Assembly (NCBI GenBank): GCA_949499045.1
Contig: CATEEE010000039.1
Coordinates: 1 to 64,000, forward strand
Direction: 5' to 3'
DNA from: Marinobacterium sp. xm-d-530
Lineage (GTDB): Bacteria; Pseudomonadota; Gammaproteobacteria; Pseudomonadales; Balneatricaceae
Length of the DNA stretch: 64,000 nucleotides
Part shown: positions 17,976 through 26,815 of the stretch, one piece after another
Numbering within the stretch: the first letter of the stretch is position 1
How the letters are laid out: each line of letters begins with the position of its first letter
Notes under the pieces: generated by a model
Told to the model about the DNA's origin: nothing
The model's database searches: none
Seen by the model: the letters and a program-made list of their open reading frames with translations, nothing else
Made by a program: the position numbers and the translations under genes

Positions 17976-18655
17976 GACAGCTCCTCGATAGCCCCATTAC
18001 TTAATTGAATCCGGCGCTGACAGCGTTTTGCCAGCTCAAGGTCGTGTGTAATGAGTATTAGAGTCGTGCCCTGTTGTTCGTTTAACGAGAAGAGTTGTTC
18101 AACGATCTGTTGGCCAGTCGCTTCGTCGAGGTTGCCAGTAGGCTCATCGGCAAATAGCAGAGCGGGGTTGCCTGCAAAGGCGCGAGCAATCGCGACGCGC
18201 TGTTGCTCGCCACCAGACAGTTGTGACGGGTAGTGATCCGTTCGATCGCCAAGTCCCACATTGTGAAGCCATTCTGATGCGGTTGACTCCGCGTTAGCTT
18301 GTTGACGGATTTCAAGCGGTAGCGCAACGTTATCCTGCGCTGTTAACTCTGGAAGTAGGTGGAAGGATTGGAAGATAAAGGCAATTTTATCCGCTCTAAG
18401 TTTGGCGCGTTCGGCATCCGAGAGTGACTCTAGAGGCTTTCCTTCAAACTCGACGGTACCGGAAGTAGCTGTGTCCAAACCCGCAAGCAGACTGAGTAGC
18501 GTTGATTTGCCTGCACCGGACTTACCAATAATCGCGATCGTCTCACCGGCATTGATGGTTAAGTTGAGATTGACGAAGAGATCCAGTGTTCCGCTTCCGG
18601 TCTTAAACTGTTTTCCCAGTTGTTTTGCTTCTAGTAGAACGGAACGGCTAGTCAT
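17972..18655 (-). CDS. ybbA: ABC transporter ATP-binding protein YbbA
   Basis: ATPase of the YbbA-YbbP transporter, in the LolD/MacB-like subfamily. The 227 residues include Walker A GKSGAGKS, the Q-loop in IFQSFHLLPELTAQDNV, signature LSGGEQQRVAIARA, Walker B LLFADEPTGNLD and the switch histidine in ITHD. It is divergent from tesA, the arrangement known from E. coli. Confidence 0.95.
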   Translation of the reverse strand: MTSRSVLLEAKQLGKQFKTGSGTLDLFVNLNLTINAGETIAIIGKSGAGKSTLLSLLAGLDTATSGTVEFEGKPLESLSDAERAKLRADKIAFIFQSFHLLPELTAQDNVALPLEIRQQANAESTASEWLHNVGLGDRTDHYPSQLSGGEQQRVAIARAFAGNPALLFADEPTGNLDEATGQQIVEQLFSLNEQQGTTLILITHDLELAKRCQRRIQLSNGAIEELS

Positions 18656-18749
18656 GATGTCCTCTTAATGATCCAATACTCTTCTAATACCCTTACGAAT
18701 ATTATTAATTTTGGGTTTGTTCAGTCACTTTTAAAGGTACGAGGTTGTT

Positions 18750-19358
18750 TTGCTTAAGAATTTCATGCTGCGGTTATTCATCGCCTCTTTTTTTGCAATG
18801 CCAGTCAAGGCGGCGGACATCATGGTGCTAGGCGATAGCCTTTCGGCGGGTTATGGGCTCACTCCGGGTGAAGGTTGGGTTGAACTGATGGAGCCGCGAA
18901 TAGAAGGCTCTGGTTTAACCTTACTAAATGCCAGTGTCAGTGGTGAGACGACAGCAGGGGGGCTGGCGCGACTTCCTGATCTGTTAGAGTTGCACGAACC
19001 TAAATGGGTTCTGCTTGAGTTAGGCGCCAATGATGGATTGCGCGGCACCCCTTTAAATATCATTAAGACCAATCTTGAAGCCATGGGCAGTAAGATTAGT
19101 GAGTCCGGTGCACAGCTTGTAGTCATTGGTATCCAGCTTCCACCCAACTATGGGCCTAGATACACGCGGGCTTTTTTTAATCTTTTTCCAGAGTTATCTG
19201 AAAAGTTTGATGCGCCCCTAGTGCCTTTCCTGTTGGAGGGAGTGGCAACGGATTGGGATCTGATGCAATCAGATGGCTTGCACCCAAAAGCCGTGGCTCA
19301 GCCGATCATTCTTGAGACAGTGATGAAGGTGGTGGGGCCTGAAATAGGCGTGCAGTAG
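18750..19358 (+). CDS. tesA: Periplasmic acyl-CoA thioesterase/lysophospholipase, TesA type
   Basis: SGNH-family esterase. A signal peptide (hydrophobic residues about 6-18, cleaved near KAA) is followed by the SGNH blocks: GDSLSAGYGL (catalytic Ser), the Gly-containing SGETTAGG, GANDGLRG (Asn), and DGLHPKAVAQ with the catalytic Asp and His. It has 202 residues. The TTG at 18750 has GAGG at 18741-18744 with good spacing; the next in-frame start, ATG at 18765, has no visible ribosome site. It sits divergently from ybbA-ybbP. Confidence 0.93.
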   Translation: MLKNFMLRLFIASFFAMPVKAADIMVLGDSLSAGYGLTPGEGWVELMEPRIEGSGLTLLNASVSGETTAGGLARLPDLLELHEPKWVLLELGANDGLRGTPLNIIKTNLEAMGSKISESGAQLVVIGIQLPPNYGPRYTRAFFNLFPELSEKFDAPLVPFLLEGVATDWDLMQSDGLHPKAVAQPIILETVMKVVGPEIGVQ

Positions 19359-19363
19359 ACAAT

Positions 19364-19391
19364 AAAAAAGAGAGCCGAAGCTCTCTTTTTA
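19364..19391. terminator. Bidirectional terminator between tesA and sodB
   Basis: AGAGAGC and GCTCTCT pair around a four-base loop. A-run on the left and T-run on the right serve the two converging genes. Confidence 0.9.
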
Positions 19392-19406
19392 ATAATTGGC
19401 TATCGA

Positions 19407-19991
19407 TTAAGCCGCTAGGTTTGCGTTAGCAAAGTCCCAGTTCACAAGTGACCAGTAACCGTTTAAGTAGTCTGGACGTACGTTGCGGTAATCGATGTAG
19501 TAAGCGTGTTCCCAAAGGTCTACAGTCAGGATAGCTGTCTGACCGTTAGTCATTGGTGTACCAGCGTTGCTAGTGTTAACAATCTCTAGTGAGCCGTCAG
19601 CGTTTTTAACCAACCAAGTCCATGAAGAACCGAAGTTATTAACCGCTTTATCGTTAAGCTCTTCTTTGAACTTCTCGAAAGAACCCCACTGAGCGTTGAT
19701 CGCGTCAGCAATTGCGCCTGTTGGCTCACCACCACCGTTTGGAGATAGGCAGTTCCAGTAGAAAGTGTGGTTCCAAACCTGTGCTGCGTTGTTGAATACG
19801 CCGCCAGCGGGTGCAGTTTTGATGATCTCTTCTAGAGATTTGCCTTCAAACTCAGTACCAGGTACTAGGCCGTTTAGCTTAACCACGTAAGTGTTGTGGT
19901 GTTTGCCGTGGTGGAATTCTAGAGTTTCAGCAGAGATGTGTGGTTCTAGTGCATCTTTTGCGTATGGCAGTGCTGGAAGTTCAAAGCTCAT
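19407..19991 (-). CDS. sodB: Superoxide dismutase, iron type
   Basis: Cytoplasmic enzyme that disproportionates superoxide. The 194 residues match E. coli SodB (193). The N-terminal FELPALPYAKDALEPHIS and FHHGKHHNTYV hold the first metal ligand (His27), and DLWEHAYYIDYRNVRPDY the last ones. The start ATG at 19991 has GGAG seven bases upstream; an in-frame TTG at 20003 lacks support. A short stem-loop lies in the leader (20018-20035). Confidence 0.96.
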   Translation of the reverse strand: MSFELPALPYAKDALEPHISAETLEFHHGKHHNTYVVKLNGLVPGTEFEGKSLEEIIKTAPAGGVFNNAAQVWNHTFYWNCLSPNGGGEPTGAIADAINAQWGSFEKFKEELNDKAVNNFGSSWTWLVKNADGSLEIVNTSNAGTPMTNGQTAILTVDLWEHAYYIDYRNVRPDYLNGYWSLVNWDFANANLAA

Positions 19992-20017
19992 TATATGCTC
20001 CAATTGTTTCAGTTAGT

Positions 20018-20035
20018 CAGGGCATAAAAACCCTG
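20018..20035 (-). promoter_or_regulatory. Stem-loop in the sodB leader
   Basis: CAGGG and CCCTG pair around an eight-base A/T-rich loop, starting 27 bases upstream of the sodB start codon. No T-run follows on the minus strand, so it is not an obvious terminator. A role in mRNA stability or small-RNA control is speculative. Confidence 0.4.
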
Positions 20036-20205
20036 GCGATTAGTTAGTGGGAGCGATCATATCACCTTTCGCCAGACTATTAATGGCACAAAAAGTAATG
20101 TCTTTAGATCACTCGGTTGTTTCGTATCTGCAACTAAAGATAGCTGAAATAATGTTCACCTCTGATTACAATGCGGCCATCTTGATCATTTACAAGGCTT
20201 TAAGC

Positions 20206-20490
20206 ATGTCAAAGGTTCTTCTGTGGATCGCCGTCGTTATGGGCGCCATTTACATTGTTCGAGTTAACTACTTCGGATCCAAAACCTACGAACCGTTCAT
20301 GAACGGCTGTCTTGTGTCAGGCGCTTCAGAAGCGCGTTGTAGCTGTTTAACCGATTACGTCCACGAGCGCTTTGACGACCTAGAAGTGGGCCGAATTCTT
20401 CGCAGTGATCGATCTGACGCCGCATTCTCCGAACGCGTGGATCGCGTCATTGCAGCAGGTACGTTGGCCTGCAAGTCGGTGGATCAGTAG
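20206..20490 (+). CDS. Membrane-anchored hypothetical protein with four cysteines
   Basis: From the ATG at 20206 the protein is 94 residues: an N-terminal hydrophobic anchor (LLWIAVVMGAIYIVRV, about 5-20) and a soluble part with Cys in FMNGCLVSG, ARCSCLT and LACKS. The frame is open upstream to 20047, but that extension is unlike protein and the anchor argues for the later start. The soluble part probably faces the periplasm, where the four cysteines could form disulfides. Its stop touches the nudE stop (convergent). No family recognised. Confidence 0.75.
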   Translation: MSKVLLWIAVVMGAIYIVRVNYFGSKTYEPFMNGCLVSGASEARCSCLTDYVHERFDDLEVGRILRSDRSDAAFSERVDRVIAAGTLACKSVDQ

Positions 20491-21036
20491 CTACTGCTCG
20501 GCAAGCCATTGTTTGACTAGAAACAGTGCTGCAATGGCTCGCCCTTCATGAAAATCACTCTGCATTGCCAGTGTCTCGATATCCGCCAGAGGGTATTTAA
20601 CGACCTCTAGAGGCTCTGGCTCATCACCCTCTAAACGACTTTCATAAAGATCTTGAGCAACTACCAGCGTCAAGGAATTACCCATGTAGTTGGGAACCGC
20701 GCTCATATTTCGAATAACGTGAAGTTCATGAGCGCCAAAACCGGCCTCTTCCTGAAGTTCGCGATTGGCCGCTTGTAGAGCATCCTCGCCGGGATCGATA
20801 ACCCCTTTGGGTAGGGTTAATACATAATCATTAAAGCCGGTTGCATACTCTCGAATCAGAACAATGTTCTGCTGGGCATCTAGGGCAAACACCATAACAG
20901 CCCCTCGGCCTGATGATGCAAGCCGCTCAAATCGACGCTCTTCACCGTTACTGAATCGAAGGTCGACCTGTTCGACATGAAACAGGGCACTCTTCTCTGG
21001 CTTGGTGACCTTCAAAATTTCCGGTTTGATCGGCAT
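20491..21036 (-). CDS. nudE: ADP compounds hydrolase NudE
   Basis: Nudix hydrolase that cleaves ADP-ribose, NADH and related ADP compounds. The 181 residues closely follow E. coli NudE in motif order: FSNG, then the Nudix box GVIDPGEDALQAANRELQEE-GFGA, then VAQDLYESRLEGDEPEPLEV and ALFLVKQWL. The ATG at 21036 is chosen over a TTG 12 bases upstream. Divergent from yrfG, keeping the E. coli neighbourhood nudE/yrfG-hslR-hslO. Confidence 0.93.
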   Translation of the reverse strand: MPIKPEILKVTKPEKSALFHVEQVDLRFSNGEERRFERLASSGRGAVMVFALDAQQNIVLIREYATGFNDYVLTLPKGVIDPGEDALQAANRELQEEAGFGAHELHVIRNMSAVPNYMGNSLTLVVAQDLYESRLEGDEPEPLEVVKYPLADIETLAMQSDFHEGRAIAALFLVKQWLAEQ

Positions 21037-21076
21037 ACTGGTATCCAAATAACGTTTATTAGAGTGTTCCCTGATT

Positions 21077-21739
21077 ATGCTTCAATGGCAAGAGATAGAC
21101 ACCGTCTTCCTAGACATGGACGGCACCCTGTTGGATCTGCACTTCGATTCACACTTCTGGCTTGAATTTCTACCCACACGTTACGCAGAAATTCACAACA
21201 TCGATGTAGATCAAGCTAAGAAATACATCTTGTCCAATATCATGGAAGAGCAGGGAACCTTGAATTGGTATTGCTTTGATTATTGGACCGAGCGTTTCCA
21301 GTTGCCAATTGCTGAATTGAAACATGAGGTCGCCGATAAGATCGGTTATCGACACTCCGTGCCTGAGTTTTTAGCTTGGCTTAAGGAGAGTGGCCGACGT
21401 GTGTTGATTGTCACCAATTCGCACCGAGCAGGGGTTGATTTAAAGTTCTCTCGCACTAACCTAGCAAACGAGGTCGAAGGTGTTATTAGCTCGCACGATT
21501 ATGGCTATCCCAAAGAGGCTCAGGCCTTCTGGGAGACTCTGATGAAGCATGAGCCCTTTGACCCTGAGCGAACGCTGATGGTGGATGATAGTCTTCCCGT
21601 TCTGCAATCGGCACATGATTTTGGCATCAAACACCTATTAACGATCGATCAGCCTGATCTGAAGATGCCCCCACGTGATATGAGTGATTGTGATTTTATG
21701 TCGATCAACGATTTTAATGAGGTAATGGTAAACGAATGA
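21077..21739 (+). CDS. yrfG: HAD-family nucleotidase YrfG
   Basis: Phosphatase of the HAD superfamily; the E. coli homologue dephosphorylates GMP and IMP. The 220 residues contain motif I DMDGTLLDL (nucleophile and acid Asp), the family-typical LNWYCFDYW, motif II ILVTN-like VLIVTNS, motif III lysine in YGYPKEAQ, and motif IV MVDDSLP. Its stop overlaps the hslR start by four bases (ATGA), so the two are translationally coupled. Confidence 0.92.
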   Translation: MLQWQEIDTVFLDMDGTLLDLHFDSHFWLEFLPTRYAEIHNIDVDQAKKYILSNIMEEQGTLNWYCFDYWTERFQLPIAELKHEVADKIGYRHSVPEFLAWLKESGRRVLIVTNSHRAGVDLKFSRTNLANEVEGVISSHDYGYPKEAQAFWETLMKHEPFDPERTLMVDDSLPVLQSAHDFGIKHLLTIDQPDLKMPPRDMSDCDFMSINDFNEVMVNE

Positions 21740-22116
21740 GTAGTGGAATCCGTCTAGATAAGTGGCTTTGGGCTGCTCGGTTTTACAAGACTCGAGGCAT
21801 TGCCAAAGAGATGATTGAAGGCGGTAAGGTGCACTATAACGGCCAACGAGCTAAGTGCAGTAAAGCGGTTGAGATTGGTGCCAAGCTAAAAATTCGTCAG
21901 GGTTATGATGAAAAAGAGATCGAGATTATTGCGCTCTCTGATCAACGTCGTGGCGCGCCAGAGGCTCAAAAGCTCTACGTTGAGACTCAGGCCAGTATTA
22001 ACAAGCGCGAAGAGAACGCTGCGATGCGCAAACAGTTGGGTTCCGGCCCAGATGCAAGGCCCGATAAAAAGAGCCGTCGTGAACTGTTACGGGTTAAAGG
22101 TTATTTACGGGATTGA
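21736..22116 (+). CDS. hslR: Heat shock protein 15 (S4-domain RNA-binding protein)
   Basis: Binds 50S ribosomal subunits carrying stalled nascent chains. The 126 residues begin with an S4 domain (IRLDKWLWAARFYKTRGIAK, then GKVHYNGQ at about 35-41) and end in a basic tail (KKSRRELLRVKGYLRD). Its position between yrfG and hslO is conserved with E. coli. Confidence 0.94.
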   Translation: MSSGIRLDKWLWAARFYKTRGIAKEMIEGGKVHYNGQRAKCSKAVEIGAKLKIRQGYDEKEIEIIALSDQRRGAPEAQKLYVETQASINKREENAAMRKQLGSGPDARPDKKSRRELLRVKGYLRD

Positions 22117-22183
22117 TAGCTGAAACCTGCAACAATTCAGCGTAAAATCTCGCTCCAGTTTTTAATTTAAAATAGGTTTTCTG

Positions 22184-23062
22184 ATGAGCACACCTGATCA
22201 AATACAACGCGTCCTTTTTGATAATGCCGATGTGCGAGGCGTTGTTGTCGGTCTTGAAGAGAGTTTCCAACAAGCGATCGCTTATGGTGACTACCCAGAC
22301 GAGATTCGTCACCTATTGGGTGAGATGTTGGCCGCGGTTGTGCTTTTAAGTTCAAATTTGAAAATCGAAGGGCGTTTGTCACTTCAAGCTCAGGGTGACA
22401 GTGGACTGCGCTTGTTGCTTGCTGAGTGTAACAACAAAGGCCAAGTACGTGCGATTGCCCGCTTTGATGAAGCGACGCTAAAACACGGTGAACGTTTTGA
22501 CCACTCGTTTGTTAACGGTCGCATGGCGCTGACTATGGAACCTGAACAGGGCCAGCGTTATCAAGGTATTGTTCCACTTGAAGGTGCGACAGTTGCCGAG
22601 TGTATCGAAGGGTATTTCCGTCAATCGGAGCAGCTACCCACCCAACTTATTCTGACCAGCAACGGTCAACGAGCAGCCGGCATGATGCTGCAAGTATTAC
22701 CGGCTGCCGGGAACGGTGATGAGGATTGGAACCACATCTCTACCTTGGCTCAAACATTGCAAAATGATGAGCTGCTTGAATTGGATAACGAGACCTTACT
22801 GTATCGTCTATTCCACCAAGAGAGCGCTCGTATCACAGACCCAGAAACGTTGACCTTCTCTTGCGACTGTTCACGTCAACGCAGTGCGGCAGCCTTGCAA
22901 ACAATGACCGAAGTAGAGCTGCTAAGCCTTGCTGAAGAACACAACGGCGTCGTATCAACGACCTGTCATTTCTGTAATCGCGTCTATGATTTTGATGCGC
23001 AAGACATCAAAGCGCTGTTCCACAATGATGGGGCATTGAATGAGAGTGATTCATTACACTAA
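22184..23062 (+). CDS. hslO: Redox-regulated chaperone Hsp33
   Basis: Cytoplasmic holdase activated by oxidation. The protein has 292 residues, the same as E. coli. The C-terminal zinc switch is complete: CDC (in FSCDCSRQR) and later CHFC (in STTCHFCNRV) supply the four cysteines that bind zinc when reduced and form disulfides on activation. A G-rich hairpin without T-run follows the stop codon. Confidence 0.96.
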   Translation: MSTPDQIQRVLFDNADVRGVVVGLEESFQQAIAYGDYPDEIRHLLGEMLAAVVLLSSNLKIEGRLSLQAQGDSGLRLLLAECNNKGQVRAIARFDEATLKHGERFDHSFVNGRMALTMEPEQGQRYQGIVPLEGATVAECIEGYFRQSEQLPTQLILTSNGQRAAGMMLQVLPAAGNGDEDWNHISTLAQTLQNDELLELDNETLLYRLFHQESARITDPETLTFSCDCSRQRSAAALQTMTEVELLSLAEEHNGVVSTTCHFCNRVYDFDAQDIKALFHNDGALNESDSLH

Positions 23063-23250
23063 AGGTTATCGATCTGGGGGTTTGTAAGAGCCCCTGGCTA
23101 TGAGATAATTGCCCACCTACAAAAAGAGTTGGCCACGACCTTTCAAACCAACCGCCAAAAAAAATTATTTAAATTATTTTTCCGCGTTCCGCCCTCCACA
23201 GGGACGGTAACTTTTAGGTACAAATGGGTTAAAACCCAAGGGATCAGTTG

Positions 23251-24798
23251 ATGACTAAAGAGTCAATCGCAGAGAATCATCTTAACCTTACGCCGGCCGC
23301 GTTGGTTGAGGCTGCTATCGCACGCAATGAGGGTGTATTAGCTAACACAGGCGCACTTGTTGTTACCACAGGTAAGCGCACAGGTCGTTCACCACTGGAT
23401 CGTTTCATCGTTCAAGAGCCAAGCACATCCGATGCAATCTCTTGGGGTCCAATTAACCGTCCATTCGATGCAGGCAAATTTGATGCTTTATGGGCGCGTG
23501 TTGAAGCGTATATTTCTGAGCAGGAATCGTTCACTTCTGAAGTTCACGTCGGCTCTGATCCTAGTCACTACCTTGCAGTTCGTATGACAACTGAAACAGC
23601 GTGGCAAAATCTTTTTGGTCAAAACCTCTTCATCCGTCCAAGCGACTACAACCCTAAGGGTAAAGAAGAGTGGCAAATTCTAAACGCTGCTGGCTTCGAA
23701 TGTGAGCCAGAGCGTGATGGCACCAACTCTGATGGTTGTGTCATTCTGAACTTCGCGCAACGTAAAGTGTTGATCGCCGGTATGCGTTACGCAGGCGAAA
23801 TGAAGAAAGCGATGTTCTCTGTGCAAAACTTCCTTCTACCTGAAAAAGACGTTCTACCGATGCACTGCTCAGCGAACATCGGTGAAGATGGCTCAACAAC
23901 GCTTTTCTTCGGTCTTTCGGGCACTGGTAAAACGACTCTTTCTGCTGACCCAAGCCGTTACCTAATTGGCGATGATGAGCACGGTTGGGCGAAAGGCGGT
24001 GTCTTCAACCTAGAAGGCGGTTGTTACGCTAAGACAATCAACCTTAGCCAGAAAAACGAACCGATCATTTGGGATGCAATCCGTTTTGGTGCAATCGTCG
24101 AAAACGTTGTTCTAGACGAGTGTCGTGAAGCTGATTATAACGATGTTAGCCTGACTGAGAACGGCCGTTGTGCTTACCCTCTAAGTCATGTTGAGAAACG
24201 TTCAGCAACTAACATGGGTGACGAGCCTGATAACATCGTATTCCTAACCTGCGATTTAACAGGCGTACTTCCTCCCGTCTCTATCCTGAGTAAAGAAGCA
24301 GCAGCGTACCACTTCCTATCTGGTTACACAGCGTTGGTAGGTTCTACAGAGATGGGTTCAGGTGGCGGCATTAAGTCGACCTTCTCTACCTGTTTTGGCG
24401 CACCATTCTTCCCACGTCCACCAAGCGAATACGCAGAACTTCTTATTAAGCGTATCGAAGAGTACGGCTCTAAAGTCTACCTAGTTAACACTGGTTGGAC
24501 CGGTGGTAGCTACGGCACAGGTGAGCGTTTCAGCATCCCAACAACCCGCGGCATCATTTCAGCGATCCAACACGGATACCTGAAAGATGTTGAGACTAAG
24601 CACATCCCTGGTCTAAACCTAGAAGTGCCTGTAACCGTGCAGGGTGTTGATGATAACCTACTTGTGCCACGCGATACTTGGGCAAATGGCGCAGATTACG
24701 ACGCGGCTTGTGCAGATCTAACATCGCAATTTGTTAACAATTTCGAAAAATTCGAAGGCGTTGATGAGAAGATCATTGCAGCGGGCCCTCAAGTTTAA
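23251..24798 (+). CDS. pckA: Phosphoenolpyruvate carboxykinase (ATP)
   Basis: Gluconeogenic enzyme converting oxaloacetate and ATP to phosphoenolpyruvate. The 515 residues include the kinase P-loop GLSGTGKTTLS (221 onward), GDDEHGW with metal-binding Asp residues, and the substrate-binding TGKRTGRSPLDRF near the N-terminus. AAGGGA at 23238-23243 sets the ATG at 23251. It follows hslO as in E. coli and closes the conserved block; accessory DNA begins after its terminator. Confidence 0.96.
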   Translation: MTKESIAENHLNLTPAALVEAAIARNEGVLANTGALVVTTGKRTGRSPLDRFIVQEPSTSDAISWGPINRPFDAGKFDALWARVEAYISEQESFTSEVHVGSDPSHYLAVRMTTETAWQNLFGQNLFIRPSDYNPKGKEEWQILNAAGFECEPERDGTNSDGCVILNFAQRKVLIAGMRYAGEMKKAMFSVQNFLLPEKDVLPMHCSANIGEDGSTTLFFGLSGTGKTTLSADPSRYLIGDDEHGWAKGGVFNLEGGCYAKTINLSQKNEPIIWDAIRFGAIVENVVLDECREADYNDVSLTENGRCAYPLSHVEKRSATNMGDEPDNIVFLTCDLTGVLPPVSILSKEAAAYHFLSGYTALVGSTEMGSGGGIKSTFSTCFGAPFFPRPPSEYAELLIKRIEEYGSKVYLVNTGWTGGSYGTGERFSIPTTRGIISAIQHGYLKDVETKHIPGLNLEVPVTVQGVDDNLLVPRDTWANGADYDAACADLTSQFVNNFEKFEGVDEKIIAAGPQV

Positions 24799-24819
24799 GA
24801 GGCAGCATGCAGTATAGAG

Positions 24820-24844
24820 AGGCGACCTTAGGTCGCCTTTTTTG
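24820..24844 (+). terminator. pckA terminator
   Basis: AGGCGACC and GGTCGCCT pair around three bases and run into six T. Confidence 0.92.
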
Positions 24845-24879
24845 TTTCTGTAAAAAGTCTGATTACGACCCTTCTCTGC

Positions 24880-25062
24880 CATTTCCAGGATTCGGATAAA
24901 TGACTAGTTTTGGCCCATTTCGGTCCTTTAGATGGTTCTAATGAGTCGAAAAAGCGGACATTTTGATCAATAGGTATCCAGTATAGTTCGTGATCATTCA
25001 AATATATGAGGCATGGACTTTTTACGGCACTTGCTAAAAGTGAAGCACAAAATACCATGCCT
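24880..25062. repeat. Degenerate intergenic repeat remnant and 8-bp inverted repeat
   Basis: On the minus strand this stretch begins with AATGTCCGCTTTTTCGAC (reading down from 24971), the same opening as the repeats near 28.7 and 38.8 kb. AGGCATGG (25009-25016) and CCATGCCT (25055-25062) form an inverted repeat with a 38-base spacer next to the P450 remnant. No believable gene is seen here. Confidence 0.45.
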
Positions 25063-25069
25063 GTATTCG

Positions 25070-26815
25070 TTAAATATCGAGTACTAACTTCTTAGATTTA
25101 GAACGCGAGCAGCACACTGCTATCTTTGAGTTCTGACCTTTCTCCAAATCGGTTTGTACTAGATCGCGGTGATCCGGTGATCCTTCGATTACTTTTGTCA
25201 GACAGGTTCCGCATACACCGGACTGGCATGACATTAGTACATCGATACCCTCGTCTTTAAGGCGGTTTGCGATGGTCTGTCCGGGCTCAACCTCAAACAC
25301 CCGCCCTGAGCGACGTGCTTCGACCGTAAAGGCCTGGCCATTGGTGTCGATCTCAGCGCCAAAGTGCTCTTTGTGCAGGGTCGATTCATCCCAGCCCAGT
25401 GCTTTGGCTGAATCAAATATGAAATCCATAAACCCGTTAGGTCCGCAGACATAAAGGTGCTTATCTGCTTGAGGGTTTGCCAGGATTGATGGCATATTGG
25501 CTGTATTGTGATCCAGAATCAGACTGACCTGCTCAGGATAGAGGGCTTTCAGCTCGGTATAAAATGCCATTTGCTCCTTCCCACGCCCGAAATAGTACAG
25601 TTGGAAGTTTTGGTTCTGTGCACTTAATGACTCGGCCATCGCTTTGATTGGTGTAATACCGATGCCACCCCCAAACAGAAGTGAAGTAGAGACTTTGTCT
25701 TGCAACGGAAAATGGTTTCCTTGTTTGGATATCCTGATGCTGTCACCCTCAGACAGTTTTTCGTGTATCTCGACCGACCCGCCACGGCTGTTTGGATCTT
25801 TAAGCACTGCAACTGCGCATGTGCCAGGCGAACATTGTGTTGTGTGCAGTGAATACTGACGAATTAGTCCTGAAGGTAACTCGATATCGATATGTGAACC
25901 CGGTTCAGGTTGTTCGTACCGCGTTAGATCATTTACTTCAAACACCAGTTCAACAATGGCGTCTGCGACTGGCTTTCGGCTGATGATACGTGCGTCAATC
26001 CAGCGCTCATCAACGTCTACGACTGTCGCTTCCTGCACTTCCTTTAAAGGTTCAACGTCCACTTTCACTGGCAGTGTTGCCCAAGCTCTGATCGAGTTGT
26101 TCATGGCCACTGTGGGTTCCGCAGTCAAATGGAACTGCTTGATTCGCTTGCGCATAGATTGCAGGAGTGATCGGATCTCGAGTCGCGCTAGGTGCATCCC
26201 CATGCACATATGGATACCGTGACCGAATCCGACATGGTCGTGCACATCCCGTGTGATGTCGAAGTCATCGGGGTTGGTGTATTTACGTTCATCACGGTTA
26301 GCGGAAGCATACATCACTAACACGCGTGAACCTTCGGGAATCACGGTGCCACCGATCTCATAGTCCTTGATCGCATAACGGGTTAGCGCACGTAAAGGGC
26401 TGGCGAGGCGCACACCTTCTTCAATCGCGTTATCGATAAGGCTAGGATCTTTACGGATCAGTTGCCACTGGTCGGGATTGTCGGCGAACAGTTTAATCAG
26501 TTGCCCAGTGGCTGAAATCGTTGAATCCAGACTGGGATTGATATAGTCACGCATCAACTGTGCACACTCATCGCGTGAAATGCCGCGAGCTTCACCTACT
26601 TCAAATATGCGATGTGCCCAACCACCTTTGACTAATTTATCTGGCGTGCCGTTCTCGTCCAGGAATTTCTTCAGGTCTTTGAGTACCTCCATAGAGGCGC
26701 GGGTACGAGGGTTATCATCGCCAAAAAGGTTGAAAGTGGCTGACGCCCATTTCAGCATTTGAGCCGGCGAGGTGTTAGGTAAGCCTACCAGCTCAGCGAC
26801 AATGGGACCGTTGAA
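25070..26815 (-). pseudogene. 5'-truncated self-sufficient P450 (P450-reductase fusion, CYP116B-like)
   Basis: The open frame of about 580 residues lacks roughly the first 200 residues of the P450 domain. What remains is P450 from the conserved VAELVGLP onward: a K-helix ExxR (EEGVR), the heme loop GFGHGIHMCMG with its cysteine near remnant residue 205, then a phthalate-dioxygenase-type reductase with FMN motif RQYSLH, NAD motif GGGIGITP, and a plant-type 2Fe-2S site (CQSGVCGTC and a later Cys). Full-length fusions of this kind are about 770-780 residues. The only in-frame start near the break is a TTG without a ribosome site. The break coincides with the break in the aldehyde dehydrogenase gene on the other strand. 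Confidence 0.88.

Noticed and set aside
23063..23110. Terminator after hslO
   Set aside because: GGGG and CCCC can pair, but no T-run follows and the pckA leader starts soon after. Not strong enough to annotate.
24828..25058. 76-codon open frame on the minus strand downstream of pckA
   Set aside because: It overlaps the pckA terminator and the degenerate intergenic repeat, has no ribosome site, and its translation looks like read-through of the repeat rather than a protein.
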